64,000 nucleotides of DNA, from assembly GCF_029087225.1 (NCBI RefSeq), contig NZ_JARFJD010000002.1, forward strand, positions 62,001-126,000, in the 5' to 3' direction. Below, one piece after another: positions 35,811 to 45,182 of the stretch. The stretch comes from Limnobacter olei (GTDB taxonomy: Bacteria > Pseudomonadota > Gammaproteobacteria > Burkholderiales > Burkholderiaceae_B). The translations under genes were made by a program, and so were the position numbers. Every line of letters starts with the position of its first letter. Position 1 is the first letter of the stretch. The notes beneath the pieces are model-generated. The model saw nothing but the letters and a program-made list of their open reading frames with translations. It did not search any database and was not told the DNA's origin.

Positions 35811-35945
35811 TACCAAGTCCTATCATTGCGACACTCATTGGGGAGTAGCCTCTTTCCGCTTGGAAAGGCTTACGTCAACACACTTGGCCTAATATCTTAT
35901 ACAGGCTATGGCGTAAGCGGTTTTTGAACTTGGCAAGACCTTTGA
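35811..35945 (+). ncRNA. yybP-ykoY manganese riboswitch aptamer
   Basis: Conserved landmarks of the Mn2+-sensing yybP-ykoY class are present in order: GGGGAGTAGCC (from 35840), TACGTCAACA (35871-35880) and the 3' GGCAAGACCT (35932-35941). A closing stem CCAAGT (35813-35818) / ACTTGG (35928-35933) brackets the element. It lies directly upstream of a TMEM165/GDT1-family Mn exporter, a known partner gene of this riboswitch. Mn binding is expected to switch expression on. Confidence 0.9.
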
Positions 35946-35963
35946 CTACACGGCTTCCAGATT

Positions 35964-36008
35964 GGCCTGGAGAAGCTGCGTGGTCATTCGGTTTTTCCAG
36001 GCCCAGGA
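35964..36008 (+). promoter_or_regulatory. expression-platform hairpin of the Mn riboswitch
   Basis: GGCCTGGA (35964-35971) pairs with TCCAGGCC (35996-36003), whose 3' arm abuts the SD AGGA at 36005-36008. No T-run is present at the stem end, so control of ribosome access is more likely than transcription termination. Confidence 0.6.
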
Positions 36009-36017
36009 ACTTATGTC

Positions 36018-36599
36018 ATGTCTTCGGCACTTCTCGTATCCACCGGTGTAATTGCACTCGCTGAAATTGGGGACAAAACCCAGCTTCTTGCATTTCTGTT
36101 GGCCACACGTTTCAAAAAACCAATTCCAATCATCATTGGCATTACCTTGGCCACACTGATCAATCACGGCCTGGCTGGCGTGGTGGGTAGCTGGATCACC
36201 GCCAATGTGGATTCATCTGTTCTGCGTTGGGTGCTTGGCGCGTCCTTCATCGCCATGGCAGTGTGGACACTCATTCCTGACAAAATCGAAGATGAAGAAA
36301 CTCAGCTGGCTACCAAGCTGGGTGTGTTCGGTGCCACCTTCATCACCTTCTTTTTGGCGGAAATGGGCGACAAAACCCAAATCGCCACCGTGGCCATGTC
36401 AGCACACTACAACGATGTGCTTATGGTAGTTGCGGGTACTACATTGGGCATGCTGATTGCCGACGTGCCTGCGGTGTTTGCTGGCGACAAGCTGGCTGAA
36501 AAAATTCCAATGAAGCTGGTGCACCGAATAGCGGCTGCCATGTTTGCAGCACTGGGTGCGGCCACCCTCTTTGACGTTGGGGCAGGATTTGGGCTTTAA
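36018..36599 (+). CDS. TMEM165/GDT1 (UPF0016) family manganese exporter
   Basis: 193-aa inner-membrane protein with six predicted helices in two inverted repeats, each with the signature ExGDKT: AEIGDKTQLLAF and AEMGDKTQIATV. The family (e.g. MneA of Vibrio cholerae) exports Mn2+, possibly with Ca2+. Preceded by a Mn riboswitch, so the cell raises export when Mn is high. ATG at 36018 with AGGAA 8 bases upstream. A monocistronic unit. Confidence 0.93.
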   Translation: MSSALLVSTGVIALAEIGDKTQLLAFLLATRFKKPIPIIIGITLATLINHGLAGVVGSWITANVDSSVLRWVLGASFIAMAVWTLIPDKIEDEETQLATKLGVFGATFITFFLAEMGDKTQIATVAMSAHYNDVLMVVAGTTLGMLIADVPAVFAGDKLAEKIPMKLVHRIAAAMFAALGAATLFDVGAGFGL

Positions 36600-36948
36600 T
36601 TTTGAGTGAATCAATCCATTCACAAAAAAACATGTAACAAGCATATATTGACCCAACCAAGGCACAACGATGAGCCATGCGCACATTTCATCACTGTCGA
36701 TCTGGCGAGATCGTTTTATCTACATGTCCCCCTACTTTTTGGTCGGCTCTGTGCGGCTTTTCTGAAAGCCGCTTGGGGTGCAGGGTTGAATGCCGACTGG
36801 GCCATCGCCTATCGCAACGCCCTGCAAATTGACCCCCAACAGAGTGGCTACGTTACCGAAACTGCCAGTGAAAGTAATTGACCGAATGTGGCACGGTGGA
36901 TTCACAACCGTGCAGAAATAATCCGGTGCCTAAGCCCTGATACGAGAT
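36600..36948. other. intergenic stretch with possible broken small gene
   Basis: A plus-strand frame from ATG 36670 gives 31 residues ending SPYFLVGSVRLF; the next frame then continues as AAFLKAAWGAGLNADWAIAYRNAL up to a stop at 36881. Joined by a one-base frameshift near 36755 they would make a plausible ~70-residue protein. I recognise no family. It may be a decayed small membrane protein gene or chance. No RNA gene or terminator seen otherwise. Confidence 0.3.
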
Positions 36949-38214
36949 TCAATTACACCGTGTCGCCGTAGGCGCCAGTAAAAAGTCCCGGCCTGCAAAG
37001 CGGCTCTCGATGAAATCCAGAGCCTCGGGTGTAAAGCGCGAACCAGTTAGGTGTTCACCGGTCAGCGACCTGAGGTAAGTAACCGGTGTGCCTTTGGCGC
37101 ACCAGGCATCCACTACTTTGTCCACGCCTTCCACTGGAATAACCTCGTCCAGAATTTCATGATAGAAAAACACTGGAATGCGCGGGTTGCCTGCCGCTTG
37201 CGGCAAGGAAATTGACTTTTCCAGTTCCAACATGTGCGGCTGGTTGTAAAAATCATCCACATTCACATACTTGCTGATGTTTCCACTGGCCCCTTCGCTG
37301 CCATCGGCCGGCACGCCCCCGCAGCCGTCCTTGATGGCCTTGGCCACACGCAAGCCTTCCGCATTCAGCTTGCCTTCAAACAGCTGGGGAAACTCCCGGT
37401 TAATCCCCACCAAAGCGCTGAACACAAGGCCAAAGAAGAATTGATCTTCAGCACCACGCGCCACACCCAGCAAGTCTGCAGGCGTGCCGCCGGACACCGC
37501 ACCAATCAGGTTTAATTCATTGGCATACACTGGATGAAGTGCTGAGGCCCATGACGTGGCAATGGCGCCACCGGAATAACCCCACATCATGGTGGGCGCA
37601 TTGCCTTGAAGCCCGAGTGGCTCAAAAGCCTGCGCAGCGCGAATTGCGTCCAACGTAACCTGCCCAGACAACTTACCCGCACCATAGGTGTGGTGAGGCC
37701 CTTCGAAATCCGGAAACACCATGGTCCAGCCCAATGCATTCAAACCAACACCATAGCTGCCGTAGTTGATCACCCCGTTGTCGGCATCGCTGTTGCCCGA
37801 CAGGGTTTGAGACGGTGTACAACGCGCCCCCAAACCGTTGTAGGCAATTTGAAAAGCGACCAGTTTTGGCGATGCACTGGCGATAGTTGGTTTCACCACC
37901 GTGGCCATGCCCACAATGGGTTCGCCAGCTGAATTTCTGCTTGCAAACTTGATTTGCCAGGCTTCGTTGGGCAATTCTTGCCCGTTCAAGGTGAATGGCA
38001 CCGGCCTTGAGTCCAAAATGCTGCCCGGCGCACGCTGCAATTCTTCCTCACTGGCGTGGTAAAAGGCATCGGGTTCCACATCGGGCGCGAAAGCCACATC
38101 GGCCTTGCTAAACTGCGCGGCCGATACGCGCGTGTTAGGTGCACCTTCCCCTCCACAGGCTGACAAACCAATCATTAAGCACATCAACAGGCTTGATCTG
38201 TAAAAAGTAGTCAT
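36949..38214 (-). CDS. lipoprotein lipase/esterase (LIP family)
   Basis: 421-aa secreted lipase of the LIP family (secretory triacylglycerol lipases). The lipobox LSAC gives Cys20. The alpha/beta-hydrolase nucleophile is the Ser of MWGYSGGAIATSWAS, with Asp in FYHEILDEVIPVEGVD and His in TGEHLTGSR. Likely hydrolyses long-chain or bulky esters outside the inner membrane. Divergent from a TetR gene with a perfect 18-base palindrome between them, so TetR-type repression is likely. Confidence 0.88.
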   Translation of the reverse strand: MTTFYRSSLLMCLMIGLSACGGEGAPNTRVSAAQFSKADVAFAPDVEPDAFYHASEEELQRAPGSILDSRPVPFTLNGQELPNEAWQIKFASRNSAGEPIVGMATVVKPTIASASPKLVAFQIAYNGLGARCTPSQTLSGNSDADNGVINYGSYGVGLNALGWTMVFPDFEGPHHTYGAGKLSGQVTLDAIRAAQAFEPLGLQGNAPTMMWGYSGGAIATSWASALHPVYANELNLIGAVSGGTPADLLGVARGAEDQFFFGLVFSALVGINREFPQLFEGKLNAEGLRVAKAIKDGCGGVPADGSEGASGNISKYVNVDDFYNQPHMLELEKSISLPQAAGNPRIPVFFYHEILDEVIPVEGVDKVVDAWCAKGTPVTYLRSLTGEHLTGSRFTPEALDFIESRFAGRDFLLAPTATRCN

Positions 38215-38252
38215 GGCTTAGTCTCCCGATTCGCTATTTAAACTTTATTTAC

Positions 38253-38270
38253 ACTTACATAACTGTAAGT
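38253..38270. promoter_or_regulatory. TetR-type operator between lipase and tetR
   Basis: Perfect palindrome ACTTACA-TAAC-TGTAAGT in the 114-base divergent gap, of the size and spacing usual for TetR dimers. Confidence 0.75.
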
Positions 38271-38328
38271 CCATTTGTTCATCTTATACTGAGGTGGTCC
38301 ATTGCCGGATTCAACCTTGGAGAAAGAA

Positions 38329-38934
38329 ATGCCCACAGCAATCGAAGGCCATCAACACGGGCGTGTGCCGCGTGAAGTGCGGGCAAAGCAACTGCTGGAT
38401 GTGGCCGAGGTGGAGTTTTCCCGCCTGGGCTATCAGGCCACCTCGATTGATGCCATCGCGGAAGCAGCGGGCGTTACACGCCCAATGATCTACAACCTGT
38501 TCCAGTCCAAAGACGGCATTTACACCGCTTGCCTGAAAAGAGCGCGTGGCGCACTGGAAGCCCGAATACTGGAAGCGTTTTCTGGCAAGGCGGGTGTAAA
38601 AACAAAATTACACCGAGGCTTTGAAGCATATTTCTCGTTTCTGGAGGACTACCCATCCGCCTGGGCATTGCTGTACGGCGGCGGCAACGCTGTAAGCGGG
38701 CCCGCTGCACAAGAAATTTTGAGTCTGCGCTTCAACACCGTGCAAGTGATTGCTGCACTGCTGGCGAAAGAGCTAGGCAAACCAGTGAACGACGAATTGA
38801 TTGTGTTGGCCCATACCATTTCTGGCGGAGCCGAACAGGTGGCCAAATTGTGGCGTGAACGGCCTGAGTTAAATTCAGGGAAGTTGGTGAAGCAGTTGAC
38901 TCAGACCTTTTCCAGCAGCTTGTCCAGCTTGTGA
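38329..38934 (+). CDS. TetR family transcriptional regulator
   Basis: 201-aa regulator. HTH at about 25-70: VAEVEFSRLGYQATSIDAIAEAAGVTRPMIYNLFQSKDGIY; the C-terminal ligand domain is typical helical. Start ATG 38329 follows GGAG by 7 bases. Divergent from the secreted lipase and likely its repressor through the palindrome at 38253. Its 3' end overlaps the convergent carboxymuconolactone-decarboxylase-like gene by 34 bases. Confidence 0.9.
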   Translation: MPTAIEGHQHGRVPREVRAKQLLDVAEVEFSRLGYQATSIDAIAEAAGVTRPMIYNLFQSKDGIYTACLKRARGALEARILEAFSGKAGVKTKLHRGFEAYFSFLEDYPSAWALLYGGGNAVSGPAAQEILSLRFNTVQVIAALLAKELGKPVNDELIVLAHTISGGAEQVAKLWRERPELNSGKLVKQLTQTFSSSLSSL

Positions 38935-39521
38935 TCAAGCGGCAAACCGGTTGAGTTCAATACCCCGGCCAGCATTTCATAGTGACCAATCAGCATCAGC
39001 ACCTCCAGCAACTTACGGGTACTGTAGTGCTTCTCAAGTTCTGCCCAGGTGCTGGCCGACACCATGCGCTCGTGATGGAACTCGTCACAGGCTTTCATCA
39101 GGGCTTTGATGCGGGGTTCAAAATTGGGTGCATCGGCACCCAGGGTAACCTGCACAATGTCCGCTTCCGAAAGTGCCGTGCGCAAACCAATGTCCACATG
39201 CTGGCCCCACTCGTATCGGCATCTGCAATTCCAGCCCACGCGTAAAATGACAAGCTCGGTGTCGCGGCGGTCAATTTCACCATAGGGCATCATGCGTGCG
39301 GCAAACCCCAGCCACGCTTTGAACAACCTGAAATTGCGCAACAGCATCATGAAGAGGTTGGACGCGTCCAGCTTGCCCACCGCATTAATAATGTGAATAG
39401 TTGTGCGTGCAAACAGGCTCATTTCCGCTGGCTTCAAGGGGCTAACACGGACACGCTCAGCTTGGTGCCAGCCACCTTCGGGGGTCAAATTGCCAATTGC
39501 ACTGCGGTGTTGTTCAATCAT
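38901..39521 (-). CDS. carboxymuconolactone decarboxylase/AhpD-like protein
   Basis: 206-aa protein of the CMD/AhpD fold. The conserved core REDTELVILRVGW-like segment DRRDTELVILRVGWNCRCRYEWGQHVDIG carries a C-x-C pair (Cys-Arg-Cys) and a downstream His, resembling the CxxC-H active site of AhpD but with one residue fewer between the cysteines. Longer than classical 130-aa CMD. Possibly a peroxidase-like or 4-carboxymuconolactone-type enzyme; the function cannot be fixed. Confidence 0.82.
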   Translation of the reverse strand: MIEQHRSAIGNLTPEGGWHQAERVRVSPLKPAEMSLFARTTIHIINAVGKLDASNLFMMLLRNFRLFKAWLGFAARMMPYGEIDRRDTELVILRVGWNCRCRYEWGQHVDIGLRTALSEADIVQVTLGADAPNFEPRIKALMKACDEFHHERMVSASTWAELEKHYSTRKLLEVLMLIGHYEMLAGVLNSTGLPLDHKLDKLLEKV

Positions 39522-39760
39522 TGGCTTGTCTCCTTGATTTTATTATTGATCCTGATGCATCATAAATTGACTCAATGCAAACAACCAGCACTGTAGGAAA
39601 GCGATTCGGAAAGTCGATTTAAACGCTTGAATAAAGGCGAATCCACCCTCTTATCAACCAACCACATCCACGCCATCCCACCTATTCTATTTGAACAGTT
39701 AAATTACGAAGCCAGCATAAGTAACACAACCTAATCGCACGGCTTCGGGTTCGGCCAGAC

Positions 39761-42613
39761 ATGTTTCTACATACATTCAGATTATTGCTCTTGCTGCTGT
39801 GTTCCTCTGTATGGGCAGGCCAGCCCGACTCGCCTTTTTCACCAGAAGAAGAGCAATGGCGTGCCAAACACGCCACCGTGAAACTCTGCTATTCGAATGA
39901 TTTTCCTCCCAACCTGTTCCTGGACAAGAAAGGCAAACCTGCAGGCTATATTCCGGAGCTTTATGCACTGCTGGGCGAGAAACTGGGTATTGAGTTTAAG
40001 TTTGAAATCAGCCCTTGGCCTGAAGCTGTAGACAATGCCAACCAACGGAAATGCGCAGGACTGGCTCTAGTACGCAAACTGGATCAATGGCGCAAAAACT
40101 TCGCTTTAAGCGATGAACTGTTTTATACCTACTCTTACCTGTATGCGCGCAGTGATCAGTCCCCAGCCATGAATACGCTACACGACCTTAAGGGTAAAAA
40201 ACTGGCCTACCTTCGCGGTGAGATCGTGTCGGAGATGTTGATCAAAAAATATCCCGGCATCACTGGTGTGCCATTTGACAATGTTGAAAGCTCAATCACT
40301 GCCTTGGGTAAACGCGAGGTCGATGCAATTATCGGTACCACCGGCATCGACTTCAAACGCCAACAAAATCACGACTCAACATTCAAAATTGCTGCTGTGA
40401 TTCCAGAGAGCAAAGCCGAGGTGGTGATTGCCATTCGCAAGGATTGGCCAGAGTTGATGGCACTACTCAATAAGGGACTGAGCCTGATTGCACCTGATGA
40501 GCTTCGCGCCCTGGAGGCACGATGGTTTTCTGTCGATCCTCAGGCGAGCCAAAAGGTTTTGAATATCAACTTGGACGTACAAGAAAAAAACTGGCTGTTA
40601 AATGCTCCGAAAATTAGAGTCAAATTAACAGACTTTCCGCCGTTCAGTATGACTACGCCTGAGCCCGCCGGGATCACGGTGGACTACTTGAACCTGATTG
40701 CTGAAAATACTGGCCTCGAAGTGGAATACATCACTGACTCGCTTAATCGCGATCAAGCACTTCTGGACATCATCGAAGAAAGGTCCAGGTATGATCTGAT
40801 TCTGAACATCAACAAAAACTCAAAGCTTGCTCAAGCCACAAACGTGAGCAGTACAGTTGCTGCCATTCCCCTCGTCGTGATTACACGTCGAGAAAATGTT
40901 GACATCAATAGCATGCAATCGATGCAAGGAAAAACACTAACCTTGGTCAGAGGTGGGGCCCTTGCAGACCGCATCAGATCTGAACACCCCAACATCAACA
41001 TTCTTTGGGTCGACAAAGTACTGGATGCACTGCAAGCCGTGTCAACGGGTCGCGCCGATGCATATATTGGTAATTTGATCGTGGCCAACTACTTGATGCG
41101 TGAGCAACACATCGACAACTTGATGGTGGTTGCGCCAGCCCCGTATGATGATCTGGAAATTGCTATCGCTGTTCGTAAAGACTGGACCGAGTTAAGCAAC
41201 ATCATCAACAAAGGCTTGGCCAGCATTACTCCGACGCAAAGAAATCAAATCAGCCAGAAATGGGGATCGGTCGAGTTCAAATCGCATGTGGACTATGGAT
41301 TGCTGTGGAAAACAGGTGCAGCTGCCACTGCGATTCTTCTGTTGTTTTTAATGTGGAACCGCTCGCTGAGTCGCGAGATCAATCGACGGCTACAAATTGA
41401 AAATGAACTTCGACAAGCAAAAGAAACAGCGGACCAAGCCAATCGAGCGAAAGGTGAATTCTTGGCCAATATGAGTCATGAAATTCGTACACCCTTGAAT
41501 TCGGTAATTGGGCTAGCCTACCTGCTTGAGAAAGACCCTCCGCCCGACGAACGAAAAGAACTAATCCAGAATATTCACATGGCAGGCAACAGCCTGCTGG
41601 GCATTGTGAACAATGTTCTGGATCTTGCGAAAATTGAAGCGGGTGAACTGGAAATGGAAAATAAACCCATCCAGTTAAAGTATCTATTCAAAGAAGTTGA
41701 GCAAATCATGCAAGCCTCGATCACAGCCAAAAAGCTGAAACTCAGTATTGCAGCGCTGCCCGCTGAGTGCCCAGACATTGTCATGGGCGACATTACCCGC
41801 GTTCGTCAAATCCTGATTAACTTGATCGGTAATGCAATCAAGTTCACTGAGAAGGGATCGATCACTGTGCACGCACTTGCCATTGAACCCACTGCCTCCA
41901 ACTCGATTCGATTAAAACTTGTCGTGCAAGACACGGGCATCGGAATTGCTGCCGATGTACTTCCCAAACTATTCTCACCTTTCACACAGGCTGACAGCAG
42001 CACCACAAGGCAATTTGGCGGAACGGGCCTTGGATTGACAATCGTCAAGCAACTGGCAGAAAAAATGGACGGACTTGTCTCTGTTGAAAGTGAGCTCGGT
42101 GTAGGAACACGATTCACTGTTGAAGTGCAGTTCCGCAAACCAAGCGAAGAGGACTTGAACTTGTATGCTCAAAGCCGACAAATTAAATCAGAGTCGCTTG
42201 AAGGGATCAAAGTACTGGTCGTTGATGACTATTTGCTGAACCTGAAGATCGCATACAAATTATTACAACACCACGGCGCCACAGTGTTCACCGCGTCCAA
42301 CGGACAAGAGGCACTGGATTGGCTGCAAGACCGGGCTAATCATGTAGATGTGGTACTGATGGATATTCAAATGCCCATCATGGACGGTAATACAGCTGTT
42401 GCCAAGCTGCGCGCAACCGGAAAGTTTGATACCCTGCCAGTAGTAGGCCTCACTGGTGGTGCCATGCTAAGCGAACGCGAAAAGTCGTTGCAAGCGGGCA
42501 TGAACGACTACCTAACCAAACCATTGAATCCAGATCAAATGATCCGGGTTATTCGCCAGTTGGTGGACCAGGTGAGAAAAGGACAGACCAGTCACTCGAC
42601 GATTCAGGAATGA
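39761..42613 (+). CDS. BvgS-type hybrid sensor histidine kinase with two periplasmic binding domains
   Basis: 950-aa inner-membrane sensor kinase. Order: signal/anchor (LLLLLLCSSVWAG); two tandem SBP_bac_3-like domains (about 35-260 and 275-505) in the periplasm; transmembrane helix about 512-534 (TGAAATAILLLFLMW); HisKA with phospho-accepting His573 in NMSHEIRTPLNS; HATPase with DTGIGIAADV and GGTGLGL; receiver domain about 815-935 with Asp868 (LMDIQMPIMDG). No HPt domain is fused, and no HPt or response-regulator gene is adjacent, so its output partner is elsewhere. Ligands of such domains are often amino acids, nicotinate or other small carboxylates. A thioesterase gene overlaps its stop codon. 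Confidence 0.93.
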   Translation: MFLHTFRLLLLLLCSSVWAGQPDSPFSPEEEQWRAKHATVKLCYSNDFPPNLFLDKKGKPAGYIPELYALLGEKLGIEFKFEISPWPEAVDNANQRKCAGLALVRKLDQWRKNFALSDELFYTYSYLYARSDQSPAMNTLHDLKGKKLAYLRGEIVSEMLIKKYPGITGVPFDNVESSITALGKREVDAIIGTTGIDFKRQQNHDSTFKIAAVIPESKAEVVIAIRKDWPELMALLNKGLSLIAPDELRALEARWFSVDPQASQKVLNINLDVQEKNWLLNAPKIRVKLTDFPPFSMTTPEPAGITVDYLNLIAENTGLEVEYITDSLNRDQALLDIIEERSRYDLILNINKNSKLAQATNVSSTVAAIPLVVITRRENVDINSMQSMQGKTLTLVRGGALADRIRSEHPNINILWVDKVLDALQAVSTGRADAYIGNLIVANYLMREQHIDNLMVVAPAPYDDLEIAIAVRKDWTELSNIINKGLASITPTQRNQISQKWGSVEFKSHVDYGLLWKTGAAATAILLLFLMWNRSLSREINRRLQIENELRQAKETADQANRAKGEFLANMSHEIRTPLNSVIGLAYLLEKDPPPDERKELIQNIHMAGNSLLGIVNNVLDLAKIEAGELEMENKPIQLKYLFKEVEQIMQASITAKKLKLSIAALPAECPDIVMGDITRVRQILINLIGNAIKFTEKGSITVHALAIEPTASNSIRLKLVVQDTGIGIAADVLPKLFSPFTQADSSTTRQFGGTGLGLTIVKQLAEKMDGLVSVESELGVGTRFTVEVQFRKPSEEDLNLYAQSRQIKSESLEGIKVLVVDDYLLNLKIAYKLLQHHGATVFTASNGQEALDWLQDRANHVDVVLMDIQMPIMDGNTAVAKLRATGKFDTLPVVGLTGGAMLSEREKSLQAGMNDYLTKPLNPDQMIRVIRQLVDQVRKGQTSHSTIQE

Positions 42614-43113
42614 GCAACTCGAACATATTCAAAGACAGAGACATCGAATCTATCCTAATCACCGACACTGAGCTTAGCGTTTGGAATAGCACCCCGCAAT
42701 TTGTGGGCAAGTTAACGGTGCAGCCTAAACATCTCGACGAATTCGAGCACACCAACAACACCATTTACCTGGCATGGATGCAAGCCATCGCAGCTTTGCA
42801 CTCAGCTCAACTCGGCCTGACATTTCAAGACTTTGTAGAGCTTGGCTATGGCTGCGTGGCACGCCAACACCATATGGAATATAAGCGCCCCACCTTCGCC
42901 GGAGATACCCTTTGGATTGCCACCTGGATCAGCCACAACGAAGGCAAAGCCGATATGATTCGCCAGTACCAGTTTGTGCGCGAAAGCGACCACGTCACCG
43001 TGATGCAAGGGCACACTCAATGGGTTTGTATCGACATGAAAACGGGTCGACCCAAAAAGCAACCGAGCCGGTTTCTGGAATGTTACAAACCAGTGAGCGC
43101 CGGAACGCTTTAA
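42610..43113 (+). CDS. acyl-CoA thioesterase, 4-hydroxybenzoyl-CoA thioesterase-like hotdog fold
   Basis: 167-aa single hotdog-domain protein. Family features: LDEFEHTNNTIYLAWMQA (the Asn-x3-Tyr catalytic loop in place of D-x-N), YKRPTFAGDTLWIATWI and FVRESDHVTVMQGHTQWVCID. Hydrolyses an acyl- or aroyl-CoA in the cytoplasm. The ATG overlaps the kinase stop (ATGA), so translation is coupled to a sensor kinase, an unusual partnership. Convergent with the next gene, 16 bases apart. Confidence 0.85.
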   Translation: MSNSNIFKDRDIESILITDTELSVWNSTPQFVGKLTVQPKHLDEFEHTNNTIYLAWMQAIAALHSAQLGLTFQDFVELGYGCVARQHHMEYKRPTFAGDTLWIATWISHNEGKADMIRQYQFVRESDHVTVMQGHTQWVCIDMKTGRPKKQPSRFLECYKPVSAGTL

Positions 43114-43129
43114 GTTTTCCGCAGAAACC

Positions 43130-44977
43130 TTAACGAGTCGCCGCCGTGCGTTGAAGCATTAAATCCGCGATTTGCATGGCGCCGCCCGGAGTTTGATCAA
43201 ATCGAATTTCCACTGCCCTCAAACTTCGCAAGTTAATTCCACTCACCACGCTCAAAGGAAAATCCACTGCATTCAGCAGGGTTTTTCTTGAACCTCCACC
43301 CTCTGGATTACCGGGTGGGTTGTAAAGCGAACTGGTGTAATCACTTGCTTTCAAGTTGAAAGTTTTTCCGTCACTGTCCTCCAACACCAAAGTGAAATTT
43401 TGATCCTGACTCTGATCGGAATTCAATGTACTCACGGCCACACGCAGACTGATTAAATCAAACTGACTCGCATCTTGCGCAGGAAAAACATTCCGTATTC
43501 TGGCTGGAGAATTCCATGCCACGGCCAGTTGGGGTGTAATCGAGAATGTGGTGGCCGATGGACACCCCACCCCTTCAATATCCGGGTCGCAAATTTCGAA
43601 TGTAGTCAAACCCTGCTGACTGACCACACCACCCAGACTATTGACGGTAAGCGCACTCTGCGTACCGAATGTATTGATCAACACACGGTCGCTTGCTTTG
43701 GGCGTTAAACTTAAATGGTGGCGAAACTCGCAAGGACCAACGCCATCCGGGCAAGCCTCGTTCAGCACAGTGGCCCTTCCATTCCAATAGTGTGCAAATG
43801 CCTGTTCCCCACCCACAAAATACCGGAAAAAGCTGGCCATGAAGAACTGCCCCAAGGCACGCTGCTCTTCAGGCGTATCGCGTTGATTCGACGCTGCATT
43901 GGTGCCGCAAAACGGGTCATCTCCACCAGGGTTCGTGATGGTCCAATCGTCGCTGGTCCATACGGTATTGAAATAATTGTGGTTGCTACCCATGGTCAAA
44001 ATCTGAAACTTGGCAGCTTGATCGTCCGCTTTGAAATAACGCGAGTCGTCGTACACAAACGCGCCTTGTACGTCTTCAACATCACCGTCGCAGTAGGGAA
44101 GCAAGGTAGCGTACGCTGAACTGTCGACTACGTCCAGGTTGTAATCTGTGGGGGCAAGCCCAAAGGTTGCAATTACTTTGTGCGGACGTGCTTGCTCGCG
44201 ATTGTAGGTCACATACTTGGCCACCCCGTCACCCCCGCGTGAGTGTCCCATCGTACCAATGCGGTTCATGTCCAACTTACCTTTCAGAAAACCCAGGTTA
44301 GAACCCGCAGTTTGAGGTGTGGCTGGCGCACCGGTCTCAGTAATATCCCGAAATGCGTCCAGATGCGCCTGGATCAATTGTGCTCGCGCATTTGCACCTG
44401 CGTCGCCACTGGCGGGTGAACCGTCGTTGTCATTGATGTCGTTCGCATCAATTGAAATGACTGCATAGCCATGGCTGGCCAAATGTTCTACCAAATACTG
44501 ATAGCCCCTGTAACTGTCGGCCGGGCCCAAAACACCATTGACATTGGGGCATGTGTCGTCGTCAGCAATCAGAACAGGAAGTTGTCCAATGTCTGTTTCA
44601 CAAGTTTGATGCCTCCCGTGCATCAACACCACCACGGGCATGATGCCTGTGGCATTTGAATCGATCGTGATGTAGCCGTGTACATCGCTTTCGTAGCTCG
44701 CGTTGCGCTTGGGATCGGTCACAGTAATTCTGCCGAAGCGGTAATCCACCTCCTGCAAATTGGCGCTGGGATTGTTTTGAAAGACGCTGGCGCTTTGAAG
44801 CACCAGTGGGCTTCTTGCTTGAGGAACCGTAATCGGCGGTGAATCGTCCCCGTTTTGTTCCTGAGGCCCAGTCCGTGCTGAATTGGCAGCGTCGTCTGAT
44901 CCGCACGCCGAGACCATCAATGCGACAATCACCCCCAGGGTTAGAAAACGCATGCGATTGAAAAACATTGTTTGCAT
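43130..44977 (-). CDS. large lipoprotein alpha/beta hydrolase, unknown substrate
   Basis: 615-aa lipoprotein (lipobox VSAC) with an alpha/beta-hydrolase domain in the first two thirds: PVVVLMHGRHQTC (oxyanion region), HGYAVISIDANDIND, nucleophile Ser in GTMGHSRGGDGVAKY, and NHNYFNTVW with a candidate His. The C-terminal ~200 residues form a beta-rich domain that may bind ligand or carbohydrate. Related hydrolases (BAAT/dienelactone type) act on polyesters or esters; none named here. Start 44977 follows AAGGG. Downstream of the Nit1C cluster but separated by 205 bases, so probably independent. Confidence 0.75.
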   Translation of the reverse strand: MQTMFFNRMRFLTLGVIVALMVSACGSDDAANSARTGPQEQNGDDSPPITVPQARSPLVLQSASVFQNNPSANLQEVDYRFGRITVTDPKRNASYESDVHGYITIDSNATGIMPVVVLMHGRHQTCETDIGQLPVLIADDDTCPNVNGVLGPADSYRGYQYLVEHLASHGYAVISIDANDINDNDGSPASGDAGANARAQLIQAHLDAFRDITETGAPATPQTAGSNLGFLKGKLDMNRIGTMGHSRGGDGVAKYVTYNREQARPHKVIATFGLAPTDYNLDVVDSSAYATLLPYCDGDVEDVQGAFVYDDSRYFKADDQAAKFQILTMGSNHNYFNTVWTSDDWTITNPGGDDPFCGTNAASNQRDTPEEQRALGQFFMASFFRYFVGGEQAFAHYWNGRATVLNEACPDGVGPCEFRHHLSLTPKASDRVLINTFGTQSALTVNSLGGVVSQQGLTTFEICDPDIEGVGCPSATTFSITPQLAVAWNSPARIRNVFPAQDASQFDLISLRVAVSTLNSDQSQDQNFTLVLEDSDGKTFNLKASDYTSSLYNPPGNPEGGGSRKTLLNAVDFPLSVVSGINLRSLRAVEIRFDQTPGGAMQIADLMLQRTAATR

Positions 44978-45182
44978 ATCAGGCCCTTGCTGGAAGCAGA
45001 TCAATGCTTTCGAGTACGCAAGGTGTATGCCATTTGGAAAGTTACGCGCAAGGTGTCAGCGTTGTTACAACAATCTCCCCCACAAAGAGGGGTAATCTCC
45101 TTCAATGCGAGGCGTCAACTTGGTGCAATTCACGAGCGCAATCAAACCAGAAACACAATACGGTGCACGCACTCCAGGGAAC

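Noticed and set aside
36670-36881. 91-aa frame as a real gene
   Set aside because: Its first half is unlike protein and a better start lies in another frame; at most a frameshifted remnant.
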